The notes under the pieces were generated by a model, which was not told the DNA's origin, did no database searches, and saw only the letters and a program-made list of their open reading frames with translations. A stretch of DNA of 6,512 nucleotides from Candidatus Aminicenantota bacterium (GTDB taxonomy: Bacteria; Acidobacteriota; Aminicenantia; UBA2199). The position numbers were made by a program, and so were the translations under genes. The DNA lies in assembly GCA_030620255.1 (NCBI GenBank), contig JAUXFB010000083.1:1-6512 (forward strand). Direction: 5' to 3'. Each line of letters opens with the position of its first letter. Positions within the stretch are counted from its first letter, which is position 1. Below are positions 4,321 to 6,512 of the stretch, one piece after another.

Positions 4321-6036
4321 TTAAGATTTTGTCGTATTATTCAGAGATTTCTCAATTTTTGCCCATGTATCACGTAATTGTACAGTACAATTGAATACAA
4401 GTTTTCCATTTGAAGAATCAACACAGAAATATCCATGTCTCATAAATTGGAATCGACTCCCTGGTGCTGCATTTGCAAGACAGGGTTCTACCCTGCATGA
4501 TTTTAAGATCTCAACTGATTTTGGATTTAAATAGGATTTAAAATCATTTTTTTTATCACACTCCACTGGATTTTCTTTAATAAAAAGACGGTCATAAAGG
4601 TTTACTTCTGCTTTCACAGAATGAGCAGCAGAAACCCAGTGTAATGTACCTCTTACCTTGCGGCCATCTGCAGTTCCGCCACCCTTTGACTTAGGATCAT
4701 AAGTACAATGAAGCTCTTTTACTTCACCCGTTTTTTCATCTTTAATCACTTTTTCACATTTAATATAATATGCATGTTTAAGCCTTACCTCTCGACCCGG
4801 GGAGAGACGAAAATATTTTTTTGGAGGATTTTCACGAAAATCTTCCTGTTCTATATATAAAATCCGTGAAAAAGGAATTTTTCTTGTACCCATACTAATG
4901 TCTTCAGGATTATTTATTGCTTCTATTTCTTCAACTTTACCTTCAGGGTAATTATCAATAATTAAACGAATAGGGCGCAGTACAGCCATTACACGCATTG
5001 CTCTCTTATTAAGATCTTCACGAACACAATGTTCCAGCAGAGCTACATCAACCAGGCTATCTCTCTTTGCAACTCCAATTCTTTCTGAAAAATCACGTAT
5101 AGATTCAGGGGTATAGCCACGTCTTTTAAAACCTGCAATAGTTGGCATACGTGGGTCATCCCAACCTGTTACATATCCATGTTCCACTAATTCCAGAAGT
5201 TTTCTTTTACTCAAAACCGTGTAGCTCAGATTGAGTCTGGCAAATTCAATCTGTTGAGGATGGAATAGATTTAATTGTTCAAGAAACCAATCGTATAAAG
5301 GTCTATGATCTTCAAACTCTAAAGTACAAATAGAGTGTGTAATTCGTTCTATTGAATCCTCAAGACAGTGAGCAAAATCATACATTGGATAAATGCACCA
5401 CTTGTTTCCAGTCCTGTGGTGGGATTCATGAATAATTCTATATATCACAGGGTCCCTCATATTTAAATTCGGGGACGCCATATCGATCTTAGCTCTGAGT
5501 ACATGTTCACCCTCTTTAAACTTACCTGCTCGCATACGTTTGAATAGTTCGAGATTCTCCTCAACTGGGCGTAAACGATACGGGCTATTTTTACCTGGCT
5601 GAGTTAGAGTACCCCTGTATTCTTTGATCTTTTCCGTACTTAAGCTACACACATATGCTTTTTCATTCTTTATTAACTGCTTTGCATATTCATAAAATTT
5701 ATCAAAATAGTCAGATGCGTAAAACAGTCTATCATCCCAATTAAACCCGAGCCAGCGAATATCTGATTTTATTGACTCTACATACTCAACTTCCTCTTTT
5801 GTTGGATTAGTGTCATCAAAACGCAAATTGCATAACCCGTTATATTCAGATGCAAGACCAAAATTAAGGCATATTGATTTTGCATGCCCGATATGAAGAT
5901 ATCCATTTGGCTCTGGCGGAAATCTTGTGTGAATCCTACTATCATTTTTGTTTGTACTCAAATCTTTTTCTATAATATTTTTAATAAAATTTTGAGGTTT
6001 AACACTATCTAATCTTACTTTATCCTTTTTTTCCAT
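4321..6036 (-). CDS. glnS: glutaminyl-tRNA synthetase
   Basis: The 571-residue class I synthetase attaches glutamine to tRNA-Gln in the cytosol. The HIGH motif is in [15 protein letters not shown] (40-54), followed by [11 protein letters not shown] (72-82). The KMSKS loop is VLSKRK (274-279), the form usual for Gln[19 protein letters not shown] (239-255) and the following [10 protein letters not shown] distinguish it from GluRS. The C-terminal beta-barrel anticodon-binding part is complete, ending with [15 protein letters not shown] and [16 protein letters not shown]. The length is slightly above the 554 residues of the E. coli enzyme. A direct GlnRS means that tRNA-Gln need not be made by Glu-tRNA amidation. 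Sample lines give about 37-43% G+C, against about 27-33% in neighbours, which points to acquisition by transfer. It is 14 bp downstream of gltX. No Shine-Dalgarno site lies at a useful distance (GGAG is 20 bases away), and the ATG at 6036 is the only plausible start, since the next in-frame ATG lies past the HIGH motif. Confidence 0.98.
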   Translation of the reverse strand: MEKKDKVRLDSVKPQNFIKNIIEKDLSTNKNDSRIHTRFPPEPNGYLHIGHAKSICLNFGLASEYNGLCNLRFDDTNPTKEEVEYVESIKSDIRWLGFNWDDRLFYASDYFDKFYEYAKQLIKNEKAYVCSLSTEKIKEYRGTLTQPGKNSPYRLRPVEENLELFKRMRAGKFKEGEHVLRAKIDMASPNLNMRDPVIYRIIHESHHRTGNKWCIYPMYDFAHCLEDSIERITHSICTLEFEDHRPLYDWFLEQLNLFHPQQIEFARLNLSYTVLSKRKLLELVEHGYVTGWDDPRMPTIAGFKRRGYTPESIRDFSERIGVAKRDSLVDVALLEHCVREDLNKRAMRVMAVLRPIRLIIDNYPEGKVEEIEAINNPEDISMGTRKIPFSRILYIEQEDFRENPPKKYFRLSPGREVRLKHAYYIKCEKVIKDEKTGEVKELHCTYDPKSKGGGTADGRKVRGTLHWVSAAHSVKAEVNLYDRLFIKENPVECDKKNDFKSYLNPKSVEILKSCRVEPCLANAAPGSRFQFMRHGYFCVDSSNGKLVFNCTVQLRDTWAKIEKSLNNTTKS

Positions 6037-6038
6037 AT

Positions 6039-6050
6039 ATTATAATTATA
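6039..6050 (-). promoter_or_regulatory. tandem TATAAT boxes in the gltX-glnS gap
   Basis: The 14-bp gap reads on the minus strand as two adjacent TATAAT hexamers (6050-6045 and 6044-6039) followed by AT and the glnS ATG. The upstream copy would start a transcript about one base before the start codon. No -35 element is visible at 16-18 bp, and the stretch 6041-6050 is also a perfect palindrome, so chance in AT-rich DNA is a serious alternative. If it is used, glnS has a near-leaderless transcript of its own as well as readthrough from gltX. Confidence 0.3.
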
Positions 6051-6512
6051 TTATTTCTCCTTTATTATATAGTCTATAAAACTTTTTACCCTTTTAATTG
6101 ATTCCTCTTTGCCAAAAAACTCAAATAAATCAAAAATTGAAGGGCTGATATTACTTGAAACAAGAGCAAAACGGCATGGATGGATCAAATCAGCAGCTTT
6201 AATTCCATTATTATCAGCACATATTCTCAATACTTTTTCAATATTCTCAGAATTAAAAATCTCAAGAGATTTTAGTTCGTTTATAAGTTTTTCTAAAGGA
6301 TCTTCTATGTTTTTATGAAACTCAAAGCTTTTTAAATCATGTTTATTGTATTTAAAATCTCTCTTTAAATATACGTAAGCTTTTTCCTTCATTTCATTCA
6401 AATTTTTCATTCTTGATTTTATTAATTCTATAAACGATATTTTCTTTTCATATGTGAACTCAGAAAAATCCCTTTCAAATTTCTTGTCTTCAATAAGAAT
6501 ATTATAAATTTC
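6051..6512 (-). CDS. gltX: glutamyl-tRNA synthetase, C-terminal part (partial, 5' end outside the window)
   Basis: The frame is open to the window edge, so the ATG at 6410 is internal and not the true start. About 153 residues are present. They form the C-terminal anticodon-binding (cage) domain of bacterial GluRS. SFIELIKSRMKNLNEMKEKAYVYLKRDFKYN (positions 6447 to 6354 approximately) has the usual pattern of a helix with an R-x-x-x-L core before a YFF-like turn. The end, AADLIHPCRFALVSSNISP followed by SIFDLFEFFGKEESIKRV, matches the family block K-x-x-x-P-x-R-x-A-x-x-x-x-x-x-SP-x-x-F-x-x-x-x-x-L-G-x-E-x-x-x-x-R. The enzyme makes Glu-tRNA-Glu. The HIGH and KMSKS motifs lie outside the window, so activity and whether it is a discriminating form cannot be judged. 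It is the first visible gene of the gltX-glnS-rhomboid-ridA run. Confidence 0.88.
   Translation of the reverse strand, partial: EIYNILIEDKKFERDFSEFTYEKKISFIELIKSRMKNLNEMKEKAYVYLKRDFKYNKHDLKSFEFHKNIEDPLEKLINELKSLEIFNSENIEKVLRICADNNGIKAADLIHPCRFALVSSNISPSIFDLFEFFGKEESIKRVKSFIDYIIKEK

Noticed and set aside
6041..6050. Perfect palindrome TATAATTATA as an operator site
   Set aside because: At 10 bp and only A and T, such a palindrome is expected by chance in this DNA. It is better described as part of the tandem TATAAT stretch.
6109..6318. Plus-strand open frame of 69 codons
   Set aside because: It is the antisense image of the gltX C-terminal domain, whose family motifs are clear on the minus strand.
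6051..6410. A separate small gene starting at the ATG at 6410
   Set aside because: The same frame stays open to the window edge and the upstream residues continue the GluRS helical pattern, so this is the 3' part of gltX.

Overview
The window is a compact piece of an AT-rich bacterial chromosome. Hand counts of sample lines give about 27-33% G+C over most genes, rising to about 37-43% inside glnS. The standard bacterial code is in use: TAA, TAG and TGA all end genes, and ATG and GTG both start them. A GspG-like pseudopilin suggests a diderm cell, and an oxygen-sensitive PflX-type radical SAM protein suggests an anaerobic or microaerobic lifestyle. I do not see enough to name a phylum.

Layout. 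(a) 3-158 (+): the last ~51 codons of an unrecognised gene. (b) 189-1617 (-): a stand-alone cyclic-nucleotide-binding-domain protein followed by a PflX-type radical SAM protein. (c) 1618-1661: a 44-bp AT-rich divergent promoter region. (d) 1662-3174 (+): a tightly coupled run of a GspG-like pseudopilin, a PTS EIIA-type domain protein, a PII-like protein and the remains of a cation:proton antiporter gene. Successive genes overlap by 4, 1 and 1 bp. (e) 3169-6512 (-): a synthetase and housekeeping run of gltX (3' part only), glnS, a rhomboid protease and ridA. It converges on region (d) with a 6-bp overlap of the last codons.

The most unusual part is region (d). The EIIA-like and PII-like proteins look intact and keep their signature residues, and both resemble small regulatory subunits. 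The membrane protein encoded right after them is broken. Its N-terminal helix is followed, through an A8 run and a frame change, by a mid-protein antiporter segment, and the frame ends in mid-domain at the convergent ridA gene. The remnant is about 340 bp, where a typical family member needs about 1.2 kb. The two regulators may therefore have lost their target in this genome, or the assembly may be collapsed here.

A second theme is translation initiation. Genes inside operons have overlaps or clear AAGGAG sites (EIIA, ridA). Several genes that could begin transcripts (the CNBD protein, the pseudopilin, perhaps glnS) have a TATAAT-like box just upstream of the ATG and no ribosome-binding site, which would fit leaderless or very short-leader mRNAs. 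A third is the tandem gltX-glnS pair, in which glnS is richer in G+C than everything around it, consistent with acquisition by horizontal transfer. No tRNA, rRNA, CRISPR array, riboswitch or insertion sequence is visible, and there is no gene-free stretch longer than about 50 bp.
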